Assembly (NCBI GenBank): GCA_036971475.1 | Contig: JBAIZL010000001.1 | Span: forward strand, 148,267,044 to 148,331,043 | Length of the DNA stretch: 64,000 nucleotides | Reading direction: 5' to 3' | Source: Prosapia bicincta | Taxonomy: Eukaryota > Arthropoda > Insecta > Hemiptera > Cercopidae | Shown here: piece by piece, positions 41,356-53,162 of the stretch | How the letters are laid out: the number at the start of each line of letters is the position of its first letter | Numbering within the stretch: the stretch's first letter is position 1 | Program-made: the position numbers and the translations under genes | The notes under the pieces: model-generated | The model's input: only the letters and a program-made list of their open reading frames with translations | Databases searched by the model: none | What the model was told of the DNA's origin: nothing

Positions 41356-44300
41356 TACTCAAAAACTGTAAAATATAATTAAAATCTGAAGCATACAAAT
41401 GAAAATATAGGCTTTCTTCTTTAATTTTTTATAAGAAAAAGCCTGTTATAATTATTATTTAAACATATATATGACATTTTTAAATATGCCTTATACCATG
41501 CAACTTGCATATGTAGTTTGTCTTTATTTGTCATTTTAAAAGCGTATAACTCCTAAACCTTTACAGATATCGGCCTTAAACTCTTATCAACTCGTTTGTT
41601 TACGATTTTTCATCTTTAAAAATATAAAATGACCTAAAAGAACAATTATAAAATTTTTTTACGAAATACCTACATTTTAAGTAAATAGTGTTAAATGTAC
41701 ATGAGAAGATTGGAAATCAATAAAGAAACAACTAGTAAAAATTTTAGCTCGATATCTCACATGGTTTAGGAATTATACGCCTTTAAAGTGAAAAAAATAC
41801 AGCTCGATTTTACATTTCCAGGTTTTCACGATGCAAGCCTTTTTTTAAACCGTCATAGCTCCGATATTTTACGGCCTAACAAGATGTTTTTTATACGAAA
41901 CGAAAGACGAAAGCCTATATTGTATTTCGAAAGTTTTACTTTTACAATATCTTCAACAGTTTGTGAGTAATTGGCTCGAGAAAACGAGTGATTTTCGACT
42001 TTTGCGAAATGTGAAGGGGGAGGCCTTCAAATTTTCCTAAAAATCGATGAAAAATCGGATTTTTTGTTATAAACGTATATTGTAGCAGCATTTATCGTAG
42101 AATCACGTGGTGCCAATAGTTTTTCAAAATTGTTTCTAGTTTATGAGATATTTGCATTTTTGTGTAAGTAAATTTTTGGTAAGAAACGCCGTTAAGTGCT
42201 GCAACCTTACGGAAAAACTCTGAACTACTAGACACACGCATACTATATCCAGAATAAAATAAAATATTAATCATTTCTTTTCTGCCCAGTTACTCAAAAA
42301 CTGTAAAATATAATTAAAATCTGAAGCATACAAATGAAAATATAGGCTTTCTTCTTTAATTTTTTATAAGAAAAAGCCTGTTATAATTATTATTTAAACA
42401 TATATATGACATTTTTAAATATGCCTTATACCATGCAACTTGCATATGTAGTTTGTCTTTATTTGTCATTTTAAAAGCGTATAACTCCTAAACCTTTACA
42501 GATATCGGCCTTAAACTCTTATCAACTCGTTTGTTTACGATTTTTCATCTTTAAAAATATAAAATGACCTAAAAAAACAATTATAAATGTTTTTTACGAA
42601 ATACCTACATTTTAAGTAAATAGTGTTATATGTACATGAGAAGATTGGAAATCATTAAAGAAACAACTAGTAAAAATTTTAGCTCGATATCTCACATGGT
42701 TTAGGAATTATACGCCTTTAAAGTGAAAAAAATACAGCTCGATTTTACATTTCCAGGTTTTCACGATGCAAGCCTTTTTTTAAACCGTCATAGCTCCGAT
42801 ATTTTACGGCCTAACAAGATGTTTTTTATACGAAACGAAAGACGAAAGCCTATATTGTATTTCGAAAGTTTTACTTTTACAATATCTTCAACAGTTTGTG
42901 AGTAATTGGCTCGAGAAAACGAGTGATTTTCGACTTTTGCGAAATGTGAAGGGGGAGGCCTTCAAATTTTCCTAAAAATCGATGAAAAATCGGATTTTTT
43001 GTTATAAACGTATATTGTAGCAGCATTTATCGTAGAATCACGTGGTGCCAATAGTTTTTCAAAATTGTGTCTAGTTCATGAGATATTTGCATTTTTGTGT
43101 AAGTAAATTTTTGGTAAGAAACGCCGTTAAGTGCTGCAACCTTACGGATGAACCCTGAACTACTAGACACACGCATACTATATCCAGAATAAAATAAAAT
43201 ATTAATCATTTCTTTTCTGCCCAGTTACTGAAAAACTGTAAAATATAATTAAAATTTGAAGCATACAAATGAAAATATAGGCTTTCTTCTTTAATTTTTT
43301 ATAAGAAAAAGCCTGTTATAATTATTATTTAAACATATATATGACATTTTTAAATATGCCTTATACCATGCAACTTGCATATGTAGTTTGTCTTTATTTG
43401 TCATTTTAAAAGCGTATAACTCCTAAACCTTTACAGATATCGGCCTTAAACTCTTATCAACTCGTTTGTTTACGATTTTTCATCTTTAAAAATATAAAAT
43501 GACCTAAAAAACAATTATAAAATTTTTTTACGAAATACCTACATTTTAAGTAAATAGTGTTAAATGTACATGAGAAGATTGGAAATCAATAAAGAAACAA
43601 CTAGTAAAAATTTTAGCTCGATATCTCACATGGTTTAGGAATTATACGCCTTTAAAGTGAAAAAAATACAGCTCGATTTTACATTTCCAGGTTTTCACGA
43701 TGCAAGCCTTTTTTTAAACCGTCATAGCTCCGATATTTTACGGCCTAACAAGATGTTTTTTATACGAAACGAAAGACGAAAGCCTATATTGTATTTCGAA
43801 AGTTTTACTTTTACAATATCTTCAACAGTTTGTGAGTAATTGGCTCGAGAAAACGAGTGATTTTCGACTTTTGCGAAATGTGAAGGGGGAGGCCTTCAAA
43901 TTTTCCTAAAAATCGATGAAAAATCGGATTTTTTGTTATAAACGTATATTGTAGCAGCATTTATCGTAGAATCACGTGGTGCCAATAGTTTTTCAAAATT
44001 GTTTCTAGTTCATGAGATATTTGCATTTTTGTGTAAGTAAATTTTTGGTAAGAAACGCCGTTAAGTGCTGCAACCTTACGGAAAAACCCTGAACTACTAG
44101 ACACACGCATACTATATCCAGAATAAAATAAAATATTAATCATTTCTTTTCTGCCCAGTTACTCAAAAACTGTAAAATATAATTAAAATCTGAAGCATAC
44201 AAATGAAAATATAGGCTTTCTTCTTTAATTTTTTATAAGAAAAAGCCTGTTATAATTATTATTTAAACATATATATGACATTTTTAAATATGCCTTATAC

Positions 44301-47300
44301 CATGCAACTTGCATATGTAGTTTGTCTTTATTTGTCATTTTAAAAGCGTATAACTCCTAAACCTTTACAGATATCGGCCTTAAACTCTTATCAACTCGTT
44401 TGTTTACGATTTTTCATCTTTAAAAATATAAAATGACCTAAAAAAACAATTAAAAATTTTTTTTACGAAATACCTACATTTTAAGTAAATAGTGTTATAT
44501 GTACATGAGAAGATTGGAAATCATTAAAGAAACAACTAGTAAAAATTTTAGCTCGATATCTCACATGGTTTAGGAATTATACGCCTTTAAAGTGAAAAAA
44601 ATACAGCTCGATTTTACATTTCCAGGTTTTTACGATGCAAGCCTTTTTTTAAACCGTCATAGCTCCGATATTTTACGGCCTAACAAGATGTTTTTTATAC
44701 GAAACGAAAGACAAAAGCCTATATTGTATTTCGAAAGTTTTACTTTTACAATATCTTCAACAGTTTGTGAGTAATTGGCTCGAGAAAACGAGTGATTTTC
44801 GAATTTTGCGAAATGTGAAGGGGGAGGCCTTCAAATTTTCCTAAAAATCGATGAAAAATCGGATTTTTTGTTATAAACGTATATTGTAGCAGCATTTATC
44901 GTAGAATCACGTGGTGCCAATAGTTTTTCAAAATTGTTTCTAGTTCATGAGATATTTGCATTTTTGTGTAAGTAAATTTTTGGTAAGAAACGCCGTTAAG
45001 TGCTGCAACCTTACGGAAAAACTCTGAACTACTAGACACACGCATACTATATCCAGAATAAAATAAAATATTAATCATTTCTTTTCTGCCCAGTTACTCA
45101 AAAACTGTAAAATATAATTAAAATCTGAAGCATACAAATGAAAATATAGGCTTTCTTCTTTAATTTTTTATAAGAAAAAGCCTGTTATAATTATTATTTA
45201 AACATATATATGACATTTTTAAATATGCCTTATACCATGCAACTTGCATATGTAGTTTGTCTTTATTTGTCATTTTAAAAGCGTATAACTCCTAAACCTT
45301 TACAGATATCGGCCTTAAACTCTTATCAACTCGTTTGTTTACGATTTTTCATCTTTAAAAATATAAAATGACCTAAAAAACAATTATAAAATTTTTTTAC
45401 GAAATACCTACATTTTAAGTAAATAGTGTTAAATGTACATGAGAAGATTGGAAATCAATAAAGAAACAACTAGTAAAAATTTTAGCTCGATATCTCACAT
45501 GGTTTAGGAATTATACGCCTTTAAAGTGAAAAAAATACAGCTCGATTTTACATTTCCAGGTTTTCACGATGCAAGCCTTTTTTTAAACCGTCATAGCTCC
45601 GATATTTTACGGCCTAACAATATGTTTTTTATACGAAACGAAAGACGAAAGCCTATATTGTATTTCAAAAGTTTTACTTTTACAATATCTTCAACAGTTT
45701 GTGAGTAATTGGCTCGAGAAAACGAGTGATTTTCGACTTTTGCGAAATGTGAAGGGGGAGGAGGCCTTCAAATTTTCCTAAAAATCGATGAAAAATCGGA
45801 TTTTTTGTTATAAACGTATATTGTAGCAGCATTTATCGTAGAATCACGTGGTGCCAATAGTTTTTCAAAATTGTTTCTAGTTCATGAGATATTTGCATTT
45901 TTGTGTAAGTAAATTTTTGGTAAGAAACGCCGTTAAGTGCTGCAACCTTACGGAAAAACCCTGAACTACTAGACACACGCATACTATATCCAGAATAAAA
46001 TAAAATATTAATCATTTCTTTTCTGCCCAGTTACTCAAAAACTGTAAAATATAATTAAAATCTGAAGCATACAAATGAAAATATAGGCTTTCTTCTTTAA
46101 TTTTTTATAAGAAAAAGCCTGTTATAATTATTATTTAAACATATATATGACATTTTTAAATATGCCTTATACCATGCAACTTGCATATGTAGTTTGTCTT
46201 TATTTGTCATTTTAAAAGCGTATAACTCCTAAACCTTTACAGATATCGGCCTTAAACTCTTATCAACTCGTTTGTTTACGATTTTTCATCTTTAAAAATA
46301 TAAAATGACCTAAAAAAACAATTAAAAATTTTTTTTACGAAATACCTACATTTTAAGTAAATAGTGTTATATGTACATGAGAAGATTGGAAATCATTAAA
46401 GAAACAACTAGTAAAAATTTTAGCTCGATATCTCACATGGTTTAGGAATTATACGCCTTTAAAGTGAAAAAAATACAGCTCGATTTTACATTTCCAGGTT
46501 TTTACGATGCAAGCCTTTTTTTAAACCGTCATAGCTCCGATATTTTACGGCCTAACAAGATGTTTTTTATACGAAACGAAAGACGAAAGCCTATATTGTA
46601 TTTCGAAAGTTTTACTTTTACAATATCTTCAACAGTTTGTGAGTAATTGGCTCGAGAAAACGAGTGATTTTCGACTTTTGCGAAATGTGAAGGGGGAGGA
46701 GGCCTTCAAATTTTCCTAAAAATCGATGAAAAATCGGATTTTTTGTTATAAACGTATATTGTAGCAGCATTTATCGTAGAATCACGTGGTGCCAATAGTT
46801 TTTCAAAATTGTGTCTAGTTCATGAGATATTTGCATTTTTGTGTAAGTAAATTTTTGGTAAGAAACGCCGTTAAGTGCTGCAACCTTACGGATAAACCCT
46901 GAACTACTAGACACACGCATACTATATCCAGAATAAAATAAAATATTAATCATTTCTTTTCTGCCCAGTTACTCAAAAACTGTAAAATATAATTAAAATT
47001 TGAAGCATACAAATGAAAATATAGGCTTTCTTCTTTAATTTTTTATAAGAAAAAGCCTGTTATAATTATTATTTAAACATATATATGACATTTTTAAATA
47101 TGCCTTATACCATGCAACTTGCATATGTAGTTTGTCTTTATTTGTCATTTTAAAAGCGTATAACTCCTAAACCTTTACAGATATCGGCCTAAAACTCTTA
47201 TCAACTCGTTTGTTTACGATTTTTCATCTTTAAAAATATAAAATGACCTAAAAAACAATTATAAAATTTTTTTACGAAATACCTACATTTTAAGTAAATA

Positions 47301-47777
47301 GTGTTAAATGTACATGAGAAGATTGGAAATCAATAAAGAAACAACTAGTAAAAAGTTTAGCTCGATATCTCACATGGTTTAGGAATTATACGCCTTTAAA
47401 GTGAAAAAAATACAGCTCGATTTTACATTTCCAGGTTTTCACGATGCAAGCCTTTTTTTAAACCGTCATAGCTCCGATATTTTACGGCCTAACAAGATGT
47501 TTTTTATACGAAACGAAAGACGAAAGCCTATATTGTATTTCGAAAGTTTTACTTTTACAATATCTTCAACAGGTTGTGAGTAATTGGCTCGAGAAAACGA
47601 GTGATTTTCGACTTTTGCGAAATGTGAAGGGGGAGGCCTTCAAATTTTCCTAAAAATCGATGAAAAATCGGATTTTTTGTTATAAACGTATATTGTAGCA
47701 GCATTTATCGTAGAATCACGTGGTGCCAATAGTTTTTCAAAATTGTTTCTAGTTCATGAGATATTTGCATTTTTGTG

Positions 47778-47791
47778 TAAGTAAATTTTTG
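47778..47791. repeat. Target-site duplication, left copy, insertion 1
   Basis: TAAGTAAATTTTTG, repeated at 48261-48274 on the other side of the insertion. It is a normal part of the satellite monomer, so the duplication marks the integration point. Confidence 0.9.
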
Positions 47792-48260
47792 TTTTGTTTT
47801 TTTTTTTTTTTTTTACCCGGGTCTGAGCCCCCAAAACCCGCCCAGCCCTCGTGGCAGCCAACCTCTAGCGAGCTACCTCCGTCTCACATGCGCATGCGGT
47901 TAGTATCCCTACCGCGAATGAAGGAAACGGGATTGATTGCCCATGTACCAAGCTCATAAGCTCTTTCCATGGAGAATCAGGAGATAGTGAAATGAAACAG
48001 TACGGTAAGTGTCGCGCTAAGAGCGGGATGAAAAAACCTGGCAAGAAAGAAACCCTGCCAGGAAAAATCCCGCGACAGATCATGCAGGAACCCTGGGGGC
48101 TTGGATCACCTTATGCTATGGAATAAGGAGAGGTATTACCTTGCAAATACCTTGTTAGTGAGTGTATGGCAGGAATGGCATGCACATCTTCTTCTGCTGC
48201 CTACTCGAAACTGAAAAGGCATGCAATCAAATTATTACTTCCGTTGGGGCTAAGCGGCCC
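47792..48260 (-). mobile_element. 5'-truncated Jockey-like retrotransposon copy (insertion 1)
   Basis: A 469-bp copy of the 3' end of the element, inserted on the minus strand. On the plus strand it starts with a T-rich tract (47792-47814, GTTTTG then 18 T), which is the poly(A) tail read backwards. The rest matches the 3' untranslated region of the full-length copies up to GGGGCTAAGCGGCCC and then stops abruptly. It contains no coding sequence. Such 5' truncation is typical of target-primed reverse transcription that ended early. It is flanked by a 14-bp target-site duplication. It shares the truncation point, the duplication and the marker GCACATCTTC with insertion 3. Confidence 0.93.
48023..48073 (-). 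other. Two-tier hairpin in element 3' UTR (insertion 1)
   Basis: The outer stem GCGGGAT/ATCCCGC (48023-48029 with 48067-48073) encloses an inner stem CCTGGCA/TGCCAGG (48037-48043 with 48056-48062). A-rich internal loops separate them. The same 51-nt fold occurs in all four copies. A role in recognition of the RNA by the reverse transcriptase is inference. Confidence 0.6.
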
Positions 48261-49937
48261 TAAGTAAATTTTTGGTAAGAAACGCCGTTAAGTGCTGCAA
48301 CCTTACGGAAAAACCCTGAACTACTAGACACACGCATACTATATCCAGAATAAAATAAAATATTAATCATTTCTTTTCTGCCCAGTTACTCAAAAACTGT
48401 AAAATATAATTAAAATCTGAAGCATACAAATGAAAATATAGGCTTTCTTCTTTAATTTTTTATAAGAAAAAGCCTGTTATAATTATTATTTAAACATATA
48501 TATGACATTTTTAAATATGCCTTATACCATGCAACTTGCATATGTAGTTTGTCTTTATTTGTCATTTTAAAAGCGTATAACTCCTAAACCTTTACAGATA
48601 TCGGCCTTAAACTCTTATCAACTCGTTTGTTTACGATTTTTCATCTTTAAAAATATAAAATGACCTAAAAAAACAATTAAAAATTTTTTTTACGAAATAC
48701 CTACATTTTAAGTAAATAGTGTTATATGTACATGAGAAGATTGGAAATCATTAAAGAAACAACTAGTAAAAATTTTAGCTCGATATCTCACATGGTTTAG
48801 GAATTATACGCCTTTAAAGTGAAAAAAATACAGCTCGATTTTACATTTCCAGGTTTTTACGATGCAAGCCTTTTTTTAAACCGTCATAGCTCCGATATTT
48901 TACGGCCTAACAAGATGTTTTTTATACGAAACGAAAGACAAAAGCCTATATTGTATTTCGAAAGTTTTACTTTTACAATATCTTCAACAGTTTGTGAGTA
49001 ATTGGCTCGAGAAAACGAGTGATTTTCGACTTTTGCGAAATGTGAAGGGGGAGGCCTTCAAATTTTCCTAAAAATCGATGAAAAATCGGATTTTTTGTTA
49101 TAAACGTATATTGTAGCAGCATTTATCGTAGAATCACGTGGTGCCAATAGTTTTTCAAAATTGTTTCTAGTTCATGAGATATTTGCATTTTTGTGTAAGT
49201 AAATTTTTGGTAAGAAACGCCGTTAAGTGCTGCAACCTTACGGAAAAACCCTGAACTACTAGACACACGCATACTATATCCAGAATAAAATAAAATATTA
49301 ATCATTTCTTTTCTGCCCAGTTACTCAAAAACTGTAAAATATAATTAAAATCTGAAGCATACAAATGAAAATATAGGCTTTCTTCTTTAATTTTTTATAA
49401 GAAAAAGCCTGTTATAATTATTATTTAAACATATATATGACATTTTTAAATATGCCTTATACCATGCAACTTGCATATGTAGTTTGTCTTTATTTGTCAT
49501 TTTAAAAGCGTATAACTCCTAAACCTTTACAGATATCGGCCTTAAACTCTTATCAACTCGTTTGTTTACGATTTTTCATCTTTAAAAATATAAAATGACC
49601 TAAAAAAACAATTAAAAATTTTTTTTACGAAATACCTACATTTTAAGTAAATAGTGTTATATGTACATGAGAAGATTGGAAATCATTAAAGAAACAACTA
49701 GTAAAAATTTTAGCTCGATATCTCACATGGTTTAGGAATTATACGCCTTTAAAGTGAAAAAAATACAGCTCGATTTTACATTTCCAGGTTTTTACGATGC
49801 AAGCCTGAAAAATCGGATTTTTTGTTATAAACGTATATTGTAGCAGCATTTATCGTAGAATCACGTGGTGCCAATAGTTTTTCAAAATTGTTTCTAGTTC
49901 ATGAGATATTTGCATTTTTGTGTAAGTAAATTTTTGG
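48261..49937. repeat. Satellite segment between insertions 1 and 2, with a deleted monomer
   Basis: Satellite resumes with the right target-site copy of insertion 1 and runs through one full monomer (anchor 48819) into a second that is internally deleted. At 49805/49806 GATGCAAGCC joins directly to TGAAAAATCGG. Against the neighbouring monomer this removes about 208 bp (equivalent to 48871-49078), with no more than 1 bp of shared sequence at the junction. Both monomers carry the TTTTTACGATG variant seen only near this array edge. The segment ends with the left target-site copy of insertion 2 (49926-49937). Confidence 0.93.
49926..49937. repeat. Target-site duplication, left copy, insertion 2
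   Basis: GTAAATTTTTGG, repeated at 55300-55311. Compared with insertion 1 the left junction is shifted by one base and the right junction by three, so this is an independent insertion at nearly the same target. Confidence 0.9.
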
Positions 49938-49960
49938 TTTTTTTTTTTTTTTTTTTTTTT

Positions 49961-50492
49961 ACCCGGGTCTGAGCCCCCAAAACCCGCCCAGCCCTCGTGG
50001 CAGCCAACCTCTAGCGAGCTACCTCCGTCTCACATGCGCATGCGGTTAGTATCCCTACCGCGAATGAAGGAAACGGGATTGATTGCCCATGTACCAAGCT
50101 CATAAGCTCTTTCCATGGAGAATCAGGAGATAGTGAAATGAAACAGTACGGTAAGTGTCGCGCTAAGAGCGGGATGAAAAAACCTGGGAAGAAAGAAACC
50201 CTGCCAGGAAAAATCCCGCGACAGATCATGCAGGAACCCTGGGGGTTGGATCACCTTATGCTATGGAATAAGGAGAGGTATTACCTTGCAAATACCTTGT
50301 TAGTGAGTCTATGGCAGGAATGGCATAGACCTCTTCTTCTGCTGCCTACTCGAAACTGAAAAGGCATGCAATCAAATTATTACTTCCGTTGGGGCTAAGC
50401 GGCCCTGGAGATGTGCCCCTGCGTCACCTGGAACATAACTGTGAAGCAGAATTTATTAGTATGTATATTTTATTTTGGTGGTATGGTGTGAG
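49961..50492 (-). other. 3' UTR of insertion 2
   Basis: A 532-bp untranslated region between the ORF2 stop and the poly(A) tail. Its distal 445 bp or so are what survives in truncated insertions 1 and 3. It contains the two-tier hairpin and the short palindrome CATGCGCATG. A 72-codon frame within it is present in all four copies but is best explained by their recent common origin, so it is not called as a gene. Confidence 0.85.
50169..50219 (-). other. Two-tier hairpin in element 3' UTR (insertion 2)
   Basis: Same fold as in the other copies, with outer stem GCGGGAT/ATCCCGC intact. The inner stem has one mismatch: CCTGGGA here instead of CCTGGCA against TGCCAGG. Confidence 0.55.
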
Positions 50493-53162
50493 CTAGGCGG
50501 TCAGTAAGGACAGCGGCCGTCTGTGTGTGTCGTGGGTGGGGTCATATCTACCCAGTGAGGAAATGAGTGTTGATGTTGTATGTGCGTGAGCCTGTTTGTA
50601 GAACTTTGTTGCTAAGTGTCGGAGGTGTTGTTTGATGAAAGGCACTTTTAAGTCAGTGTGAAGCAGTGTTAATCTTGTACATCTAGGTGCCTTTGTGATT
50701 ATTCGCAAAACCTTGTTTTGGAATAACTGTAGTCTGCGTGTGCGTGTGTTACCTGCATGACCCTAGACGGGTGATGCGTAAGTGAGTATGCTGCGCAACA
50801 TAGATACGTATATAGTAGTGGCCGCCCGTAGTGAAAGTGGGCTTGTTCTGTTAAGCATAGGATATAGTTGTGTTAATCTAAATGTTGCTTTTTTTAACGT
50901 GTTGGTAATGTGAGGGTCCCAAGTCAGGCCTCTGTCGAGTATGACTCCCAGATATTTGACCTGGTTCCCCCAGTGAATGTCCTCGCCTAGTAGTTTTAGA
51001 GGTGTGTTGAGTTGGTGTGTCCTACGTTTGGAGAGAAGCAAAGCCTGGCACTTGGCCACGTTCACCTTAACTCTCCAGTAGCTCAGCCATGATTCTAGTA
51101 CTGTAAGGTGGTCCTGTAAATATAAGTGTATTAGATGTGGTTTCCATGACTGAGCGGATAACGCGGTGTCATCTGCAAATATGGCCACTTGTGTGTTGAG
51201 TGTTGTCGGTATGTCGTTGATGTAGATGTTGAACAATACGGGCCCAATAATTGAGCCCTGAGGGACTCCGGCCCGTATAGTCCGTAGTGTAGATTGAGCT
51301 TGATCTACATCAACCCTAAACTTACGGTTGGACAGGTATGAGCTAACTAGGTGTATGAGCCCGTCTGGAAAGCCATAGTGACGAAGTTTCGCTAAGAGCC
51401 CGTTGTGCCAGACCCGGTCAAAGGCCTTTTCAATGTCCAGGAAGACTACCCCAGTCGAGCAGTAATTGTTGAAACCCTTGGTTGCATGCTCCACCACTCT
51501 CATCAGCTGATGCGTAGCCGAGTGTTTTGTCCTGAAGCCAAATTGCTCTGGCCTCAGTATGTTGTGTGTGTGGATATGTTTGTTGATACGTTTGAGCAAA
51601 ATTTTTTCAAATACCTTGCCCATCGTATTCAACAAGCTTATCGGTCTATATGAATCAGGTTTGTTGTGGTCTTTTCCCGGTTTGGGGAAGACCAAGATCT
51701 TGGCCTCCTTCCAAGCGTCCGGGAAGTGTTGTGTCCGGAGTATAGCATTATAGATGTTTGACAGATAAATGATCGCTTTCTCCGTGAGGTTTTTTAGCGT
51801 TGTGTTGGTGATGGTGTCTGGTCCAGGAGCTTTCCTGGAGTTTGTTTGTGAGATTGCCCACTTTATCTCTGTAATTGTAGTGTCAGTGTTTGGCTGTAAT
51901 GTAGGACAGTAGGCAAACCGTGCTGTTTCTAAATCTACTTTAGCTGTAACGGCTGCATCAGCTGGTTGGTCGTTTGGTTGGAACGTGCTCTCAAGTGTGT
52001 CAGCAAACAAGTTAACTTTGTCGACCGGGTCGCCCACCTGCCCATTCGGGCCGATGAGTGGGGGATAGCGCAGCGGTTCTCGCGTGAAGTGTTTGACCAT
52101 CGGCCAGATGGGTGTGTCTGTTGTGTTTAAGGTCGCCAATTCCGCTTGGAAGCCATCGACTTTGTACTGAATTAGTTCCCGCCTAATTTGCCTCTTAAGG
52201 CGATTAAGTGTTGTGTGTGGAACGCATCTGTTTACCCCGTGTTGCAATGCCCGCCGGATCCTATTTCGCCGGGTGATTAGATGTAGTATGTGCCTTGGTA
52301 TGTGTACATAGTGTCTGGGCTGACATTTAACTGGTACCGCGTTAGTAATCGCAGTACGTATTGCCGTCGTAAGGCTGCCGACGGCTTTGTCTATGTCCAG
52401 TGGTGAGTCGACATTTAGGGTGGCAGGTAGAGTGCTGTCCAGCTGGGACTGGAATAACTCCCAGTCAGCCAGTCTGTAGTTCAGCACCTTCCTTAGCTCT
52501 TTGCGAGCAGGGCTTCCAGAAACCGCCATTATCACGGGGTAGTGATCTGAATTCAGATCTCTATCGACGTGAAGTTGCGGTGACACTAGCAGACCTTTCG
52601 CAATAGCTATATCCAAAATGTCTTCCGTGTGGTAAGTGCTGTGGTGTGTTGGTTCAGGAGGGGCCAGCAGTATAGCTGTTGTGTTTTGTAAGACGGTTTG
52701 GAGTTGCCGGCCTCCTGTGTTTGTAGACTTACAGCCCCAGCATGTGTGTTTAGAATTAAGGTCCCCGGCGACTATTACCCTACTAGAGGTCTGTAGAAGA
52801 ACTTCTAAATCGCGAGTGTAATCAACAGAACCCGGGGGTTTGTACGCTGATACAAGTGTTGTTGTGCTGCCGTTGAGCTCAAGCCTAATAGCTGTTGCTT
52901 CAACGCATGTGAGTGCGGGCAAAAACAATTCAAAATGTTTAATGCGTTTATCTATTATTATAGCCGTACCGCCGCGGCTTCTAGTTGTCCTGTCAGTGCG
53001 GTAAACTTTAAAGTTTGGCATTGAGAATTTATCTTGGGGGTTTAGGTGTGTTTCTGTAATAAGCGCTAGTTTATAGTTGTTTCTTTGCATATAGCGAAGA
53101 AGCTCTAGTTTTTTATATTTAACGCCGTTGGCATTCCATATCAGGACCGGTAACCTATCCAT
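50493..53162 (-). pseudogene. ORF2 endonuclease/reverse transcriptase, premature stop
   Basis: Polyprotein for target-primed reverse transcription. The open frame is 799 codons and then a TAG (50763-50765) replaces the TGG (Trp) of the sister copy. The same frame continues to the normal stop at 50493, so the full protein would be 889 residues. The N-terminal APE-type endonuclease shows WNANG (9-13), ETH (37-39), SAYKPP (105-110), GDLNS (133-137) and SDH (205-207). The reverse transcriptase shows KAPGPD (444-449), SYRPISLLN (504-512), FLDIEKAFD with catalytic Asp (574-582), AGVPQGS (631-637), FADD (662-665) and KYLGVILD (736-743). All catalytic motifs lie before the stop; the lost 90 residues (the Trp included) are the C-terminal tail. 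The start ATG overlaps the ORF1 stop. There is no RNase H domain. Confidence 0.93.

Larger units (their letters stand above)
1..47791. repeat. Satellite DNA array, ~935-bp monomers, head to tail
   Basis: A continuous tandem array. A fixed anchor in the monomer (the GTGAAAAAAATACAG motif) recurs 51 times from 625 to 47401 with spacing 933-939 bp, mean about 935.5. All monomers share one orientation. Copies differ by a limited set of recurring variants: GGGGGAGGCC versus GGGGGAGGAGGCC, CCCTGAAC versus CTCTGAAC, AACAAGATG versus AACAATATG, ATGACC versus ATGATC, TTACTC versus TTACCT. These variants co-segregate and reveal higher-order repeats. The sequence is strongly AT-rich. Short open frames recur in every copy, but one begins with GTG and neither shows signs of selection, so I do not call genes. 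I see no match to a CENP-B box and no telomeric repeat. A centromeric or other heterochromatic location is inference only. Confidence 0.98.

Noticed and set aside
1..47791. CENP-B box or telomeric repeat in the satellite
   Set aside because: No TTCG....A..CGGG match and no TTAGG-type tandem repeat was seen, so centromere or telomere identity is not supported by motif.
1..47791. CRISPR-like array because of regular repeats
   Set aside because: The repeat unit is 935 bp with no short direct repeats and unique spacers, and the context is eukaryotic.
50011..50229. 72-codon frame in the 3' UTR of all four element copies
   Set aside because: The copies are nearly identical at DNA level, so conservation of the frame is uninformative. 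It lies after the ORF2 stop in the untranslated region.
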